A model generated the notes under the pieces. It saw only the letters and a program-made list of their open reading frames with translations, did no database searches and was not told where the DNA came from. A stretch of 64,000 nucleotides of DNA from Pseudomonas flavescens. GTDB lineage: Bacteria > Pseudomonadota > Gammaproteobacteria > Pseudomonadales > Pseudomonadaceae. The position numbers were made by a program, and so were the translations under genes. The stretch is from the NCBI RefSeq assembly GCF_013408425.1, contig NZ_JACBYV010000001.1, positions 620,001 to 684,000 on the forward strand, in the 5' to 3' direction. Shown piece by piece: positions 63,822-64,000 of this stretch (its first letter is position 1; each line of letters opens with the position of its first letter).

Positions 63822-64000
63822 ATGAATTACGAGCTTCAGGATCTTCGTGCCTTCGTCAAAATTGCTGAGTTCGGCAATTTTCACGAGGCGGCCAACGCCA
63901 TTCATCTGTCCCAGCCGGCGCTCACCCGACGCATGCAGAAGCTGGAGGAGGGCTTGGGCACCCAGCTGCTCGATCGCACCACGCGGCGGGTCAGCCTGAC
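63822..64000 (+). CDS. LysR family transcriptional regulator, partial
   Basis: The first 59 codons of a LysR regulator, cut by the window edge. The winged helix-turn-helix is clear: LRAFVKIAEFGNFHEAANAIHLSQPALTRRMQKLEEGLGTQLLDRTTRRVSL. It is divergent from the prpF-like operon and probably controls it, with the operon's substrate or product as co-inducer. Confidence 0.93.
   Translation, partial: MNYELQDLRAFVKIAEFGNFHEAANAIHLSQPALTRRMQKLEEGLGTQLLDRTTRRVSL

Overview
The window is about 64 kb of GC-rich, gene-dense DNA that reads as a Pseudomonas chromosome. The signs are the YfeA/SitA-type metal transporter, the acetylpolyamine amidohydrolase beside a polyamine-binding protein, Pseudomonas-type REP palindromes, an OprD porin, a FAN1 nuclease next to an XPD-like helicase, and many paired regulator/transporter genes. 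I saw no tRNA, rRNA, CRISPR array, prophage or insertion sequence. The species cannot be named from sequence alone.

Region 1 (1-15.1 kb) is housekeeping and transport. It holds a metal ABC importer (permease cut by the window edge), a polyamine-binding protein with an acetylpolyamine amidohydrolase and an AraC regulator, uppP, an MHS-type MFS permease, a HIT protein, an EamA exporter with a divergent AraC regulator, a lipoprotein, a FAD monooxygenase, an MFS exporter and a periplasmic binding protein. Region 2 (15.3-24.6 kb) holds ahpC-ahpF, a tandem REP block, two small hypothetical proteins, an M14 carboxypeptidase, and a DNA-repair pair: a nuclease-helicase fusion overlapping a FAN1-type VRR-NUC nuclease. 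Region 3 (24.7-29.7 kb) is a signalling island: PAS histidine kinase, double-domain KaiC-like ATPase, single-domain response regulator and hybrid kinase.

Region 4 (29.7-53.4 kb) is a Wzx/Wzy-type exopolysaccharide locus. A short forward operon (nitroreductase-like protein, flippase, pyruvyl transferase) converges on a long reverse series running from an outer-membrane beta-barrel, a short export protein, a Wzc tyrosine kinase, a PHP phosphatase and a WcaJ-like initiating transferase through ugd, a second flippase, glycosyltransferases, gmd-fcl-gmm, a Wzy-like polymerase and manC. The sugar genes predict GDP-L-fucose, UDP-glucuronate and GDP-mannose, so the product may be a fucose- and uronate-containing, pyruvylated polymer somewhat like colanic acid. 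An RfaH homologue lies directly upstream of the long reverse operon, and a perfect ops element sits in that operon's leader. A near-consensus ops lies in the leader of the forward operon at the same distance from its first gene. This is the most coherent regulatory finding in the window.

Region 5 (53.7-58.6 kb) holds a glycosyltransferase and a four-gene operon for a CDP-linked sugar: glucose-1-phosphate cytidylyltransferase, an SDR enzyme, a SAF-type oxidoreductase and an RmlC-like epimerase. It has no recognisable CDP-glucose 4,6-dehydratase, so the pathway is unclear. Region 6 (58.9-64 kb) looks like a carboxylate-use operon: a divergent LysR regulator (cut by the edge), a PrpF/4-oxalomesaconate tautomerase-like isomerase, an OprD porin, a TctC binding protein, a decayed tctA fragment and a D-2-hydroxyacid dehydrogenase.
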